A stretch of DNA of 64,000 bases from Rubellimicrobium rubrum (GTDB taxonomy: Bacteria > Pseudomonadota > Alphaproteobacteria > Rhodobacterales > Rhodobacteraceae), in the NCBI RefSeq assembly GCF_006152115.1, contig NZ_VDFU01000010.1, positions 62,001 through 126,000 on the forward strand, in the 5' to 3' direction. A model generated the notes under the pieces. The model saw only the letters and a program-made list of their open reading frames with translations. It did no database searches and was not told the origin of the DNA. This document shows positions 1 to 11,221 of the stretch, one piece after another. The position numbers and the translations under genes are program-made. Every line of letters begins with the position of its first letter. The stretch's first letter is position 1.

Positions 1-1700
<1,700 letters not shown>

Positions 1701-1777
1701 GAAGCCGGCCGCTCACGGCGCGGCCCCAGGGCCAAGCTCTCCCGCCATCCCCAACATACGAACGAAGGACACCCGCC

Positions 1778-2659
1778 ATGCAAGGTCCGACCCTTACCCT
1801 CAACAACGGCGTCACCATGCCCGCCCTGGGCCTGGGCGTTTTCCAGACCCCACCCGCCGAGACCACCGCCTCCGTGGAGGAGGCGCTGCGCCGGGGCTAC
1901 CGCCTGATCGACACGGCCGCCGCCTACGGCAACGAGCGCGAGGTGGGCGAAGGCCTGCGCCGCTCTGGCCTTGCCCGTGATGAGATGTTCATCGAGACCA
2001 AGGTCTGGATCAGCGACTACGGCTACGACGAGACCCTCCATGCCTTTGAGAAGAGCGTGGGCAAGCTCGGCGTCGACCACCTCGACCTCCTGCTCCTGCA
2101 CCAGCCGCTGCCCTCGGCCTTCGAGCGCACGCTGGACGCCTACCGGGCGTTGGAGCGGCTCCTTGCCGACGGCAAGGTCCGCGCCATCGGCGTGAGCAAC
2201 TTCATGCCCGAGCATCTGGACCGCCTCCTGGCCGTGGCGTCCGTGGTGCCGGCGGTGAACCAGATCGAGGTCCATCCCTACTTCCAGCAGACCGCGCTTC
2301 AGCGCGAGCACGCCCGGCACGGCATCCTCACCCAGGCCTGGTCGCCCATCGGCGGGATCACCTTCTACCGGGGTGGCGAGAAAGGCACCCTGGAGAACCC
2401 CACGATCCTCGGGATCGCAGAGGCGCATGGGCGTTCGGCCGCCCAGGTGATGCTGCGCTGGCATCTCCAGGCGGGCCGCTCCGCCATCCCGAAGTCCACC
2501 AAGCCTGCCCGCATCGCCGAGAACTTCGATGTCCTCGACTTCGATCTCATCCCCGAGGAGGTCGCCGCCCTCGACGCGCTCGACACCGGCCGGCGCGGCG
2601 GGCCGGAGCCTGACAGCATCACGTTGGAGGCCTACGGCCGGCCCATCCCCGAGGCATGA
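1778..2659 (+). CDS. Aldo/keto reductase, 2,5-diketogluconate reductase-like
   Basis: The protein has 293 residues and begins with LNNGVTMPALGLGVFQ, the hallmark of the 2,5-diketo-D-gluconate reductase / prostaglandin F synthase-like branch. The tetrad is visible: Asp and Tyr in LIDTAAAYGNE, Lys in ETKVW, His in LLHQP. GVSNF and IPKSTKPARIAEN form the cofactor-binding end. It belongs to a different subfamily from its two aldo/keto reductase neighbours, so this is not a simple tandem duplication. A ribosome-binding AAGGA lies just before the ATG. The natural substrate cannot be told from sequence. Confidence 0.92.
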   Translation: MQGPTLTLNNGVTMPALGLGVFQTPPAETTASVEEALRRGYRLIDTAAAYGNEREVGEGLRRSGLARDEMFIETKVWISDYGYDETLHAFEKSVGKLGVDHLDLLLLHQPLPSAFERTLDAYRALERLLADGKVRAIGVSNFMPEHLDRLLAVASVVPAVNQIEVHPYFQQTALQREHARHGILTQAWSPIGGITFYRGGEKGTLENPTILGIAEAHGRSAAQVMLRWHLQAGRSAIPKSTKPARIAENFDVLDFDLIPEEVAALDALDTGRRGGPEPDSITLEAYGRPIPEA

Positions 2660-2718
2660 GGCGGCAACCTGTCCCCCTCCCATCCCACCGTCGTACCCCT
2701 TTGAGAGGACCATCGACC

Positions 2719-3882
<1,164 letters not shown>

Positions 3883-3904
3883 GCGGCGCGGGAGCTCCTG
3901 TTGC

Positions 3905-3928
3905 GGCGCGGACCGCCGGGTCCGCGCC
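3905..3928 (+). terminator. GC-rich hairpin, possible terminator
   Basis: A perfect 9-bp inverted repeat (GGCGCGGAC / GTCCGCGCC) with a 6-nt loop lies 22 bases after the stop of the exported aldo/keto reductase. There is no run of T after it, so intrinsic termination would be weak. It may separate the reductase from the flavodoxin gene. Confidence 0.4.
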
Positions 3929-3987
3929 CTGGCGCCTTATGAAACAGACGAGTCAGCTACCGACCCCATGAGTAGAGGAGCACTCGC

Positions 3988-4647
3988 ATGACGCGATCGA
4001 CTTCAAATCCTGCCAGCCGACTCATCACGCAAGGTGGCTACGAGGCCGACAGGGTCATGGCGCTGTCCGATGCTCTTTCGCGTCGGGCCGTGCTAGCCGC
4101 CCCCGCTGTGCTGGCGCTGACGGCGGGACCGGCAGCCCACGCGGAGACGGCCCACGCCTCGCTTGGCGGCTCGACGACGCTGGTCGCTTATTTCACCCGT
4201 TCTGGGAACACGCGCGTGATTGCGGGGACGATCCACCGTGCGCTCGGCACGGACCTGTTCGAGATCCGGCCGGCGCAGTCCTACCCGGAGGACTACGAGG
4301 CAACCGTCGAGCAGGCGCGAGGGGAACGCGACCGCGGCGACGAGCCGTCCTTGGCCGAGCGAGTCCCGAATGTGGGAAGCTACGAAACGGTGTTCCTCGG
4401 CTTCCCGATCTGGGGCGAGACCGCCCCGCCGGTGATCCGGTCGTTTCTAAGCGCCCACGACCTGCAAGGCACGACGCTGCGGCCCTTCATCACCCATGGC
4501 GGCTATGGCCTTGGCAACAGCCTGTCCGTTCTCGCAAGCCACGCGCCTGGCGCGCGCATCGAGCCGCCGTTCGTGATGGAAGCCGACCAGGAGCGCAGGA
4601 CGCTCAACCAGGTTCGAGGTTGGCTTGGCGAGATTGAGCGCCCATGA
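3988..4647 (+). CDS. Flavodoxin-like protein with Tat signal
   Basis: This is a 219-residue flavodoxin-fold protein. After an N-terminal extension comes a twin-arginine signal (SRRAVLAAP, hydrophobic core, cleavage near PAAHA). The mature part has the FMN phosphate loop YFTRSGNTR and the later GFPIWGETAPP and THGGYGLG segments typical of the flavodoxin_4 group. It probably binds FMN and transfers electrons or reduces quinones in the periplasm. ATG 3988 is preceded by a strong AGAGGAG site; ATG 4057 would give a shorter leader but lacks such a site. Like the reductase upstream it is Tat-exported, which suggests a shared periplasmic redox role. Confidence 0.85.
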   Translation: MTRSTSNPASRLITQGGYEADRVMALSDALSRRAVLAAPAVLALTAGPAAHAETAHASLGGSTTLVAYFTRSGNTRVIAGTIHRALGTDLFEIRPAQSYPEDYEATVEQARGERDRGDEPSLAERVPNVGSYETVFLGFPIWGETAPPVIRSFLSAHDLQGTTLRPFITHGGYGLGNSLSVLASHAPGARIEPPFVMEADQERRTLNQVRGWLGEIERP

Positions 4648-4879
4648 ATGGGTGGAAAAGAAGCCGGCTGCCCACCGATTAATGCGGTAGCAAGAGAGAC
4701 GCATGTCAGGCGACGGCCTCGGATGGCTGAGAGCGGATCAGCGCGCTAATCGTGACTTTCGCGAAGAGCGCCTGCCTGAGCCGTGTCAGGGGTTTGGCCT
4801 TCTCGTAAGTCATGCGCGAAAACATCGCCCGCGCCCTGCGACGGCGTCTGTCCTTGTGAACTCTTCCGCGTGGCGCGTC

Positions 4880-5986
4880 CTAGTTCGGCTTGGGATCCTT
4901 CGGCTTGAGGCCGGAGGGGATGACCCCCGCGTCCTCCAGCCGGCGGATGCGCGCCATCGTATCGGCCATCCGCGTCCCGTGGTTCACGTTGGCTCGCACC
5001 CCCGCGCCGACTCCCGCCGCCAGGGTTTCGGTGACGCCTCGGTTGCCCGCCCGGGCGCGCGCCTGCGAGCCCTGTGTATTGAGGAGCCCGGCCGCGGCGT
5101 AGCGCGCCTGCGAGGCGCCTCCGCTGAGCGCGCCAGCCCCGGCGTTGAGCGCGTCCCCGCCCAGCACCGAGCTGATTGCCGGCATGACGAAGTTGCCCGA
5201 GAGCGTTCGCACGAGGAAGGGGATCACACCGATCATGCCCACAACAAGGAACATCATAGCGAAGAAGGGCATGAGGGCACCCAAGGTCGCGTCCTCGGCC
5301 GGGTCGCCCAGGGTCATAGCCATTTCCTCAGCCATGCCGATGACCGTCGCCATAACCCCGGCGATGACGAGGGGGTACATGGCGAAGCCCACGAAGAGCG
5401 ACAGCCAGCGGTGGAAGTAGTCCTTGGTCGCCTCGAAGAGCGTCGTGGCAATCATCACAGGGGCAATGCCGATGAGAAGGGTGAGCATGATCTTGGCGAA
5501 GATGAGCACCGCGCCTGCGAGTGCGCCCAAGAGGCCCATCATCGCCATGCCGAAGGTCGTGGCGACGGCCCCACCCATCCAGCCCATGTTCTCGGTCACG
5601 GCATTCAGGTACTCGGCGAAGTCGAACATGACTTCATCGAACGCTCTTGCGAACCCTCCAAATGGGATCGAGCCCCCCACGGCCTCCACGATGCCGGCGC
5701 CGAGATCGTCGAGCCCGTCGATGATGGCCGAAGCCACCACGTTGAACTGCACCCAGTTCAGGGCGAAGGCGCTGATGAGCAGGAGGCGCACGACGAGCCC
5801 AACGGCGGTGCTGCCGTCCATGGGACGCATCTGGAGGGCGAGGTTGGTAAATACCAAGACGATCAGGAGCGTCGAGGCTACCATTAAGATACCGCCCAGG
5901 GACCCCGCCACGGCGGCGAAGCTCGACTCGGCCGCCCCGTCGAGAAAGCCCCCGATGGTGTCCACCATCCACGAAACGGGTCCCAT
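4880..5986 (-). CDS. virB6: VirB6/TrbL-family T4SS inner-membrane protein
   Basis: This 368-residue polytopic membrane protein has about six hydrophobic segments (for example near residues 28-50, 65-85, 145-195 and 220-265) and an Ala/Gly-rich cytoplasmic tail ending in many charged residues. The organisation matches VirB6/TrbL, which forms part of the inner-membrane complex around the translocation channel. It is the last gene of the virB operon, 10 bases after an exported protein of unknown function. A VirB6 at the end of the operon, rather than between virB5 and virB8, differs from the Agrobacterium order. Confidence 0.85.
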   Translation of the reverse strand: MGPVSWMVDTIGGFLDGAAESSFAAVAGSLGGILMVASTLLIVLVFTNLALQMRPMDGSTAVGLVVRLLLISAFALNWVQFNVVASAIIDGLDDLGAGIVEAVGGSIPFGGFARAFDEVMFDFAEYLNAVTENMGWMGGAVATTFGMAMMGLLGALAGAVLIFAKIMLTLLIGIAPVMIATTLFEATKDYFHRWLSLFVGFAMYPLVIAGVMATVIGMAEEMAMTLGDPAEDATLGALMPFFAMMFLVVGMIGVIPFLVRTLSGNFVMPAISSVLGGDALNAGAGALSGGASQARYAAAGLLNTQGSQARARAGNRGVTETLAAGVGAGVRANVNHGTRMADTMARIRRLEDAGVIPSGLKPKDPKPN

Positions 5987-5995
5987 AGCGTTCTC

Positions 5996-6574
5996 CTACC
6001 AGTTGCCTTGAGCTTGGCAGATGCGCCGTGCGTCATCGTGAAGGCCGCTAGAAAGAAGCTGGAACTCGTGCCTGACCTCCCTCAGCGCTCTATTGGTCAT
6101 CGCAGCATACTTCTCCTGATATTCGGCTTCGGCTGCGTCCCAGGGCGGTGCCTTGACGGCGCAGGAGCAATCGCCCGTAGCCACGATCTGTTCGTAGCTG
6201 CGCGTCTGATAAATCTCTGAAATCACCAAGCCTCGTATCGAGTCCCAGCCTTTCAGCTCCTCGATCCAAGAAGGCCGAGGTTCGCGGTCGGGGCAGGTTC
6301 GGTACTCGCTCGCGGCGCGCGGTGCGCTCATGTCGGGCGGTGTGAAGTCGCTCAGGCCGGACGTCCCCCCCGCGTCCGGTGTCGGCTCCTGGGCGGCCGC
6401 CTCGTCCTCCGTCATCGGCGGCGCGGCCGGGGCGTCGATCTGGGGAACAACCAGCTCCTCCCCGGCCCCGGGGGGAACCGGCTCGTCGGAGGCGTCCTGC
6501 GCCAGACCCGCCGCCCCGAACCCTGCCAGGGCCACCGTCAAGGCGAGGCTGATCCGCGTCGTGGTCGTCGTCAT
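5996..6574 (-). CDS. Exported protein of unknown function in T4SS operon
   Basis: I do not recognise a named family. The 192-residue product has a clear signal peptide (residues 1-25, ending GLAQDA), a Pro/Glu/Ala-rich spacer to about residue 90, and a compact C-terminal part with four cysteines (CPDRE, DCSC and RICQ). Paired cysteines fit a periplasmic disulphide-bonded protein. It lies 20 bases downstream of virB11 and 10 bases upstream of virB6, so it is almost certainly translated from the operon mRNA and is probably an accessory subunit of the secretion apparatus. Confidence 0.7.
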   Translation of the reverse strand: MTTTTTRISLALTVALAGFGAAGLAQDASDEPVPPGAGEELVVPQIDAPAAPPMTEDEAAAQEPTPDAGGTSGLSDFTPPDMSAPRAASEYRTCPDREPRPSWIEELKGWDSIRGLVISEIYQTRSYEQIVATGDCSCAVKAPPWDAAEAEYQEKYAAMTNRALREVRHEFQLLSSGLHDDARRICQAQGNW

Positions 6575-6594
6575 CGTTCCCTCCTTCGCGGCGC

Positions 6595-7632
6595 TCAGGC
6601 CGCCTGGTCGTCCTCGGGGCGCACGCCCGGCAGGTAGAACTCGGTGGGCCCGCGCCGGTCCTCGTGCCGGCCCACTTGGAGCACCACGTCGATGGTGCCC
6701 TCGATGTAGGCGAGGATCTCGGCGTAGGTCATGGGGAGTTGCGCCTTGGAGGCGGCAATGGCCAGGCGCTTGACCGCAAGCTGGGGCGTCTCGGCGTGCA
6801 GTGTCGTCATCGAGCCGCCGTGGCCGGTGTTGATGGCCTCCAAGAAGCTCATGGCCTCGCCGCCCCGCACCTCGCCCAGGATGATGCGGTCTGGCCGCAT
6901 GCGGAGGGTCGAGGTCAGGAGCCGGTCGGGGCTGCGCTCGCCTGCGTCCCGGTCGGCCAGGAGCGTGACCACGTTGGGCTGCCTGGGGTGCAGCTCGGCT
7001 GCGTCCTCGATGGTGACGATGCGCTCCGTGGCCGAGACGTGGTCGAGCAGCTTGCGGAGCACCACCGTCTTGCCGGTGTTGGTGCCGCCCGAGACCACCA
7101 GGTTGAGCCTGTGCTGGACGCAGAAGGCCAGCGCCGCCTCCAGATCACCCGAGGTCACCACCTCGCGCAGCCGGGCGTTGCGCTCGCGGCGGCGCGCCTC
7201 CAAGCTTTGCGGCTGGTCATAGAGCCACTCGAGCTTGATGGCGTCGAGTGGCACGGAGGAGAAGAAGCGCAGCGAGATCGCGGGCGCGGCCCCCTCGACC
7301 GCCGGTGCCGTCACCACCTGCGCGCGGATGGGTCGTCCGTTGTAGAGGATCGACACGCTGATAATGGGCTTCTTGTCGGAGAGCTGCGCGCGCGCCGCCG
7401 AGGCGATGCGGCTGGCGAAGTCTCTCACCTCCTGCGGTCCCAACGTGACCTCCAAGGGGTGCATGAAGTGGTCGCCCTGGAACTCGCCCCACACCCGGCC
7501 GTCCGGGTTGATCGCGATCTCGATCACATCCTGCCGGCGCACGGCGGGGCCCAGCCGCTGCAGGGAGGCCGAGAGGTAGGAGTCCGCGACGGGGTCGGCG
7601 GGGGAGGGGACGAGGGTCGGGCCGGCCGTCAT
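6595..7632 (-). CDS. virB11: VirB11 secretion ATPase
   Basis: This 345-residue protein is a hexameric traffic ATPase of the VirB11/PulE family, powering pilus assembly and substrate transfer at the cytoplasmic face. The Walker A loop GGTNTGKT lies in the middle, followed by the Asp box region (TIEDAAEL), the Walker B-like RIILGEVRG and the His box GHGGSMTTLHAE. The N-terminal domain is complete, so the enzyme looks functional. It overlaps virB10 by four bases (ATGA), indicating coupled translation. Confidence 0.95.
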   Translation of the reverse strand: MTAGPTLVPSPADPVADSYLSASLQRLGPAVRRQDVIEIAINPDGRVWGEFQGDHFMHPLEVTLGPQEVRDFASRIASAARAQLSDKKPIISVSILYNGRPIRAQVVTAPAVEGAAPAISLRFFSSVPLDAIKLEWLYDQPQSLEARRRERNARLREVVTSGDLEAALAFCVQHRLNLVVSGGTNTGKTVVLRKLLDHVSATERIVTIEDAAELHPRQPNVVTLLADRDAGERSPDRLLTSTLRMRPDRIILGEVRGGEAMSFLEAINTGHGGSMTTLHAETPQLAVKRLAIAASKAQLPMTYAEILAYIEGTIDVVLQVGRHEDRRGPTEFYLPGVRPEDDQAA

Positions 7633-9029
7633 CCCAGAAGCTCCAGGTCGCGGTCGACCAGGACGGTGATGCGGGCGCCCTGGTCGACGTAGATCGTGGG
7701 CGCCACGGACAGGTACTCGTCAAGGACGGAGCGGCTGGCATCCTCCACGTCCCCGCCGAGCTCCTCGGCGAGCTCAGCCGCCAGTGGGTCATCCACGGAG
7801 GCCGCCGCCGCCGAGGGTAGAGCAGCAATCAGCGACACCAGCGCCGCCGAGCCGAAGCGGGTGCCCAGGCGGCGATCGATCCTCCCATCCGTCCCCGAGC
7901 GGCCCAGCTCGTCCGCGCCATAGGCCGCGATGGTCACCGACTGGCCGTCTGGGGTGATGATGCGGTCCCAGGCCACCATGAGGCGGCGCTGCGTGGCTTC
8001 GACCTGGCTGTTGTAGCGGCCGATGAGCTTGGAGCCGCGCGGGATCAGCACGCGGGTGCCGTCGTAGCTGTGCACGTCCTCGGAGACGACCGCACGGATG
8101 GTGCCCGGCAGGTCGGAGGCGATGGCGGTCTCCAGGACCGCTTGGATGACGGTGCCCTGGATGACGGTGCGGGACGGGTTGGCGATCACAACAGCCTGCT
8201 CCACATCGGCAGCCCTGGCGCCTGAGCGCAGGAAGTCCTCGTTCGGCCCGAGCCCGGAGGTGCCGCCTGCGCTCCCGTCGTTCGGGGCGGAGGCCGATCC
8301 GCCGAAGGCCACGATGGGGGAGCTGATCCGCGCCTGCCGCAGCTCCTCGGCCTGGGCGCGACGCTCCTCCAAGGCGGCGAGCCGATCGGCCTCCCCGTCC
8401 GCCAGAGGCGGCGCTTCGAGGCCGCCTTGCGGCAGCTCCGGCACTCCTTGGCCGAACTGCGCGGCCTGCAGTCGGGCCTCCAGGCCCTCGGCGCGCAGCC
8501 GTTGCCGCTCGGCCTGCCGCTCGGCGTCCTCCAGCGCCTCCTGCATGTCCTCGGACTGCTCTGCGAGGTCCGTGATCCGGGCACTCAGGCTCTCGATCTG
8601 GTCGGCGCTCCCGTCCTCCTGCGGCTGCGCCGCCGCCTCGCGCATGGCCTCGAGCTCGGCCTGCAACTCGGCCAACGTTTGCATCATCGCCTGCTCGGAC
8701 GCGGAGGGACCGGATGGCAGGTCGAGAGCCTTGGAGGGCTGGGCTGCGACCGGGACGGGTTGCGGGGTCGCGGCGGCGGTCGGCGGGGTCATGGTCTCGA
8801 ACCCCTGGCCCGTGCCCTGCCAAGGCTCAGGCTCCGCCGTCGCCAGCGTGGCCTCCGGCTCGCCCGAGCCGTGAAGGGCATAAGCCAAAGCCACGGCCGC
8901 AAAGCCGATGACGGCCATCCCGCTCAAGGCCTTGCCTAGGAGCGCTGGAGGGCGCCCACCCTTGCCGCGCCGGCCGTCGCTTGGCTCGAGGCGGTCGTGG
9001 AGCGCCGTGAAGTCAGGATCGTCCGTCAT
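7629..9029 (-). CDS. virB10: VirB10/TrbI T4SS core protein
   Basis: The 466-residue protein has a short cytoplasmic N-terminus, one transmembrane helix (about residues 33-50), a Pro-rich periplasmic stretch, a long Gln/Glu/Ala-rich coiled coil (about 110-225) and a C-terminal TrbI/VirB10 beta-barrel domain with VLETAIASDLPG and IPRGSKLIGRY. VirB10 spans both membranes and senses ATP use to open the channel. The coiled coil is long for the family. It overlaps virB9 and virB11 by four bases on each side. Confidence 0.93.
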   Translation of the reverse strand: MTDDPDFTALHDRLEPSDGRRGKGGRPPALLGKALSGMAVIGFAAVALAYALHGSGEPEATLATAEPEPWQGTGQGFETMTPPTAAATPQPVPVAAQPSKALDLPSGPSASEQAMMQTLAELQAELEAMREAAAQPQEDGSADQIESLSARITDLAEQSEDMQEALEDAERQAERQRLRAEGLEARLQAAQFGQGVPELPQGGLEAPPLADGEADRLAALEERRAQAEELRQARISSPIVAFGGSASAPNDGSAGGTSGLGPNEDFLRSGARAADVEQAVVIANPSRTVIQGTVIQAVLETAIASDLPGTIRAVVSEDVHSYDGTRVLIPRGSKLIGRYNSQVEATQRRLMVAWDRIITPDGQSVTIAAYGADELGRSGTDGRIDRRLGTRFGSAALVSLIAALPSAAAASVDDPLAAELAEELGGDVEDASRSVLDEYLSVAPTIYVDQGARITVLVDRDLELLG

Positions 9030-9730
9030 GAGGCTCCCTCCGGCTCAAGGGCCTGCACGCAGACCACTTGGTCGCCCAGGCGCAGCACCCAGCGGGCGTT
9101 CACGCCGGAGACGCGCACGACCCCGTCCTGGCGCGTCGTGCTGTTGGCGGTGTGCTCGCCGCCCTCTGGCCCGACCCGCAGGACGGCCGGCAAGGGCGCG
9201 TTCGGGGCGAACTGGAAGTAGGTAAAGGTGCCGTCGTCCGAGACCGCTATGGGGGCGAACTCCGCCTCGCCGCTCACGCCGTAGCGGTAGGTGGGCGCCC
9301 GGGGCACGACCGCGTTCCTCGGCGGGGCGGATGCGCCGGGATAGGCGAAGCGCACGACGTAGTAGGTGGGCCCGCCTCCTTCCACGACGTTGAAGTAGTA
9401 GCTCCGCAGATTGGTGTAGACGTTGATGTTGGTGCTCACCCCCGAGGCCCTGGGCTTGACCGCGAAGGCCTGACCGCCCGGAATGCCGTCGAACTGGAAG
9501 CCTTCGGTGTCCCCCGCGACGATGGACTGGATGGTCTCGCCGGGGGCGAACTCCACGGTGGTCACGTTGAGGAGCGTGGTGTTGATCCGGTACACTTGCC
9601 CATCGACGTAAGCTGCCACGCGCACCCGCTCGTCATGGCTGCCGCGGCTTGGCGCCACCTCGGCCGAGGCGGCCCCGGCCAACGCCGCGATCAGGCCCAG
9701 GCTGAGTCCCAGAGGGCGTATCCGGCGCAT
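9026..9730 (-). CDS. virB9: VirB9 T4SS outer-membrane complex protein
   Basis: The start is set at the ATG complementary to 9728-9730, giving a 234-residue precursor with a normal signal peptide (MRRIRPLGLSLGLIAALAG). The longer frame to 9799 would run into virB8. The N-terminal beta domain with FAPGETIQSI and the C-terminal VirB9/CagX domain with Tyr-rich strands (TYRYGVSG) are present. VirB9 joins VirB7 and VirB10 in the outer-membrane core ring. Only two bases separate it from virB8, and it overlaps virB10 by four. Confidence 0.92.
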   Translation of the reverse strand: MRRIRPLGLSLGLIAALAGAASAEVAPSRGSHDERVRVAAYVDGQVYRINTTLLNVTTVEFAPGETIQSIVAGDTEGFQFDGIPGGQAFAVKPRASGVSTNINVYTNLRSYYFNVVEGGGPTYYVVRFAYPGASAPPRNAVVPRAPTYRYGVSGEAEFAPIAVSDDGTFTYFQFAPNAPLPAVLRVGPEGGEHTANSTTRQDGVVRVSGVNARWVLRLGDQVVCVQALEPEGAS

Positions 9731-9732
9731 CG

Positions 9733-10386
9733 TCACTCCTCCAGCCTGTCGGACGTGATGGCGTACTCCCGCACCACGAAGCCCAGGGGGTTGCCCCACA
9801 CCTCGTCGATGCTGCGGCGTTCCTCGGGCGCGAAGCCGAACAGGAGCGTAGCGGTGAAGTTGCCTGTGGTGATGCCGTCGCGGTTGGTCAGGCGCTTCCT
9901 GAGCCGCACCTGGGCGCGGTCGTTGGTGATGAGCGCGATGCTCAGCACCTCCACGTCGATGCGGGCGTTCTCGCCGTAGGCCTCCGGCGGGTAGGCATCG
10001 TGGCCGGAGGTCCAGAGCGCGCGCAGGGTGTCGGCCGCGCCGCCCTCGCTCATGGCCAGGGTCCGGCGCACGCGGAGGTCGTTGTCGAGCTGGTTGTAGG
10101 TCTCGCGGTCGGTCACGTAGCGGAACACCTGGGCCTGGATCACCGCCGGGCGCTCGGCGAGCGAGACGGCCCGCACGGTGGCCTCCGGCAGCGCCAGGCC
10201 GGTCTCGGGGTCGTAGGCGACGAGAGCCGGGGGCGGGTCCTCGTCAAAGACCGCCACGGCGGCCGCTGCGAGGCAGCCCGTGACGCCAAAGAGCGCGCTC
10301 GCGCCGGCGATGGCCTTCCAGACCCGCTCGCGCCGGCGCGCCCCGTAGATCAGCTCTTCCTCAAGGATCTCGCTCATACGGTTCAT
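9733..10386 (-). CDS. virB8: VirB8 T4SS inner-membrane assembly protein
   Basis: The 217-residue protein has a short cytoplasmic N-terminus, one membrane helix at about residues 28-48, and a periplasmic NTF2-like VirB8 domain including ETYNQLDNDLRVRRTL and the C-terminal NPLGFVV motif. VirB8 nucleates assembly of the channel and contacts VirB5, VirB9 and VirB10. An internal ATG three codons downstream is an alternative start. It begins 10 bases after virB5. Confidence 0.93.
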   Translation of the reverse strand: MNRMSEILEEELIYGARRRERVWKAIAGASALFGVTGCLAAAAVAVFDEDPPPALVAYDPETGLALPEATVRAVSLAERPAVIQAQVFRYVTDRETYNQLDNDLRVRRTLAMSEGGAADTLRALWTSGHDAYPPEAYGENARIDVEVLSIALITNDRAQVRLRKRLTNRDGITTGNFTATLLFGFAPEERRSIDEVWGNPLGFVVREYAITSDRLEE

Positions 10387-10396
10387 GGGGCGGGTC

Positions 10397-11221
10397 TCAG
10401 TTCATGTCCGGGAGCGTGAAGTCGACGTACTCGCGCTCGGCCGCGATGGTGGCGGCGTCGATGACCCCCGCCTGGCCCGCGCCCACGGTGGCGACCGACT
10501 GCAGGCGCAGCATCTCGAGCATGATGATCCCGATCTCGGCGGTGACGCGGGTGTTGTGGTCGATGGAGGCCTTGAGGTCGGCCTGATCGCCGATGCCGGC
10601 CACCAGCGTCTCGATGCGGGAGGCAGCCTGGCCGGCGTTCTCGTGGCTGACCTGGGCCGCCGCGCTCATGGTCGCTCCCGTGGTGGCGCGCGTGGCGATC
10701 CGCTGCGCCTCCTCGTCGGTGCCCACGCCGTCGCCGGGGGTGCCCGTCGGGTCGGACGGCCCAGTGCCGGATGGATTGCCGGCTGCCATGTGCTCCAGGG
10801 TGGCGGCGTCGAAGCCCGCCTCGTTCAGCACGCCCTCGATCCCCTCGCGCATGCGGCTCGCGTTGGGGCCGGTGAGCTGCGACCAGTCGCCGGTCTGCAC
10901 GGCCTGGATGGAGGCCACGACGTCGGTGAAGTTGCCGCCCAGGAGGTTGTCGAGCTCGCCGCCCATGACGAGCTCCATGATGTCCCGCTCGCCGGACAGC
11001 GCTTCATAGGTCTCGGTGAGCTTGGCGTATTGATCCTGCAGGGTCTGGAGCTGCTCCAGCGCGTTGTCGAGAAGGTCCGACTGGATGCCGAAGTCCTCCA
11101 GCATCTGGTCGAGCTGGGCGATCTGCTGGGCGATGGAGCCGAAGTCCACCACGGGGATGGCCGCCTCGGCGGCCGGGGCCAGCGCCAACGCAAGGGCGGT
11201 CGAAAGCAGGAGGCGCTTCAT
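10397..11221 (-). CDS. virB5: VirB5-like pilus-tip/minor pilin protein
   Basis: This is a 274-residue exported protein: signal peptide residues 1-20 (cleavage after EAA), then long amphipathic helices rich in Gln, Leu and Ala, a Gly/Thr/Pro linker in the middle, and a C-terminal helix with ETLVAGIG and EIGIIMLEMLRLQ. This is the layout of VirB5, the minor pilin that helps adhesion and pilus growth. Its last 50 or so residues closely resemble the tail of the transglycosylase encoded just upstream, ending YVDFTL against YTDFTL. It overlaps that gene by four bases. Confidence 0.82.
   Translation of the reverse strand: MKRLLLSTALALALAPAAEAAIPVVDFGSIAQQIAQLDQMLEDFGIQSDLLDNALEQLQTLQDQYAKLTETYEALSGERDIMELVMGGELDNLLGGNFTDVVASIQAVQTGDWSQLTGPNASRMREGIEGVLNEAGFDAATLEHMAAGNPSGTGPSDPTGTPGDGVGTDEEAQRIATRATTGATMSAAAQVSHENAGQAASRIETLVAGIGDQADLKASIDHNTRVTAEIGIIMLEMLRLQSVATVGAGQAGVIDAATIAAEREYVDFTLPDMN

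Noticed and set aside
4706-4825. A 39-residue minus-strand frame after virB6 (MFSRMTYEKAKPLTR...)
   Set aside because: No ribosome site of note, no recognised family and too short; could be a remnant but cannot be supported.
4703-5887. Long plus-strand frame opposite virB6
   Set aside because: Composition is Arg/His/Glu-rich without domains, as expected for an antisense shadow of a membrane protein gene.
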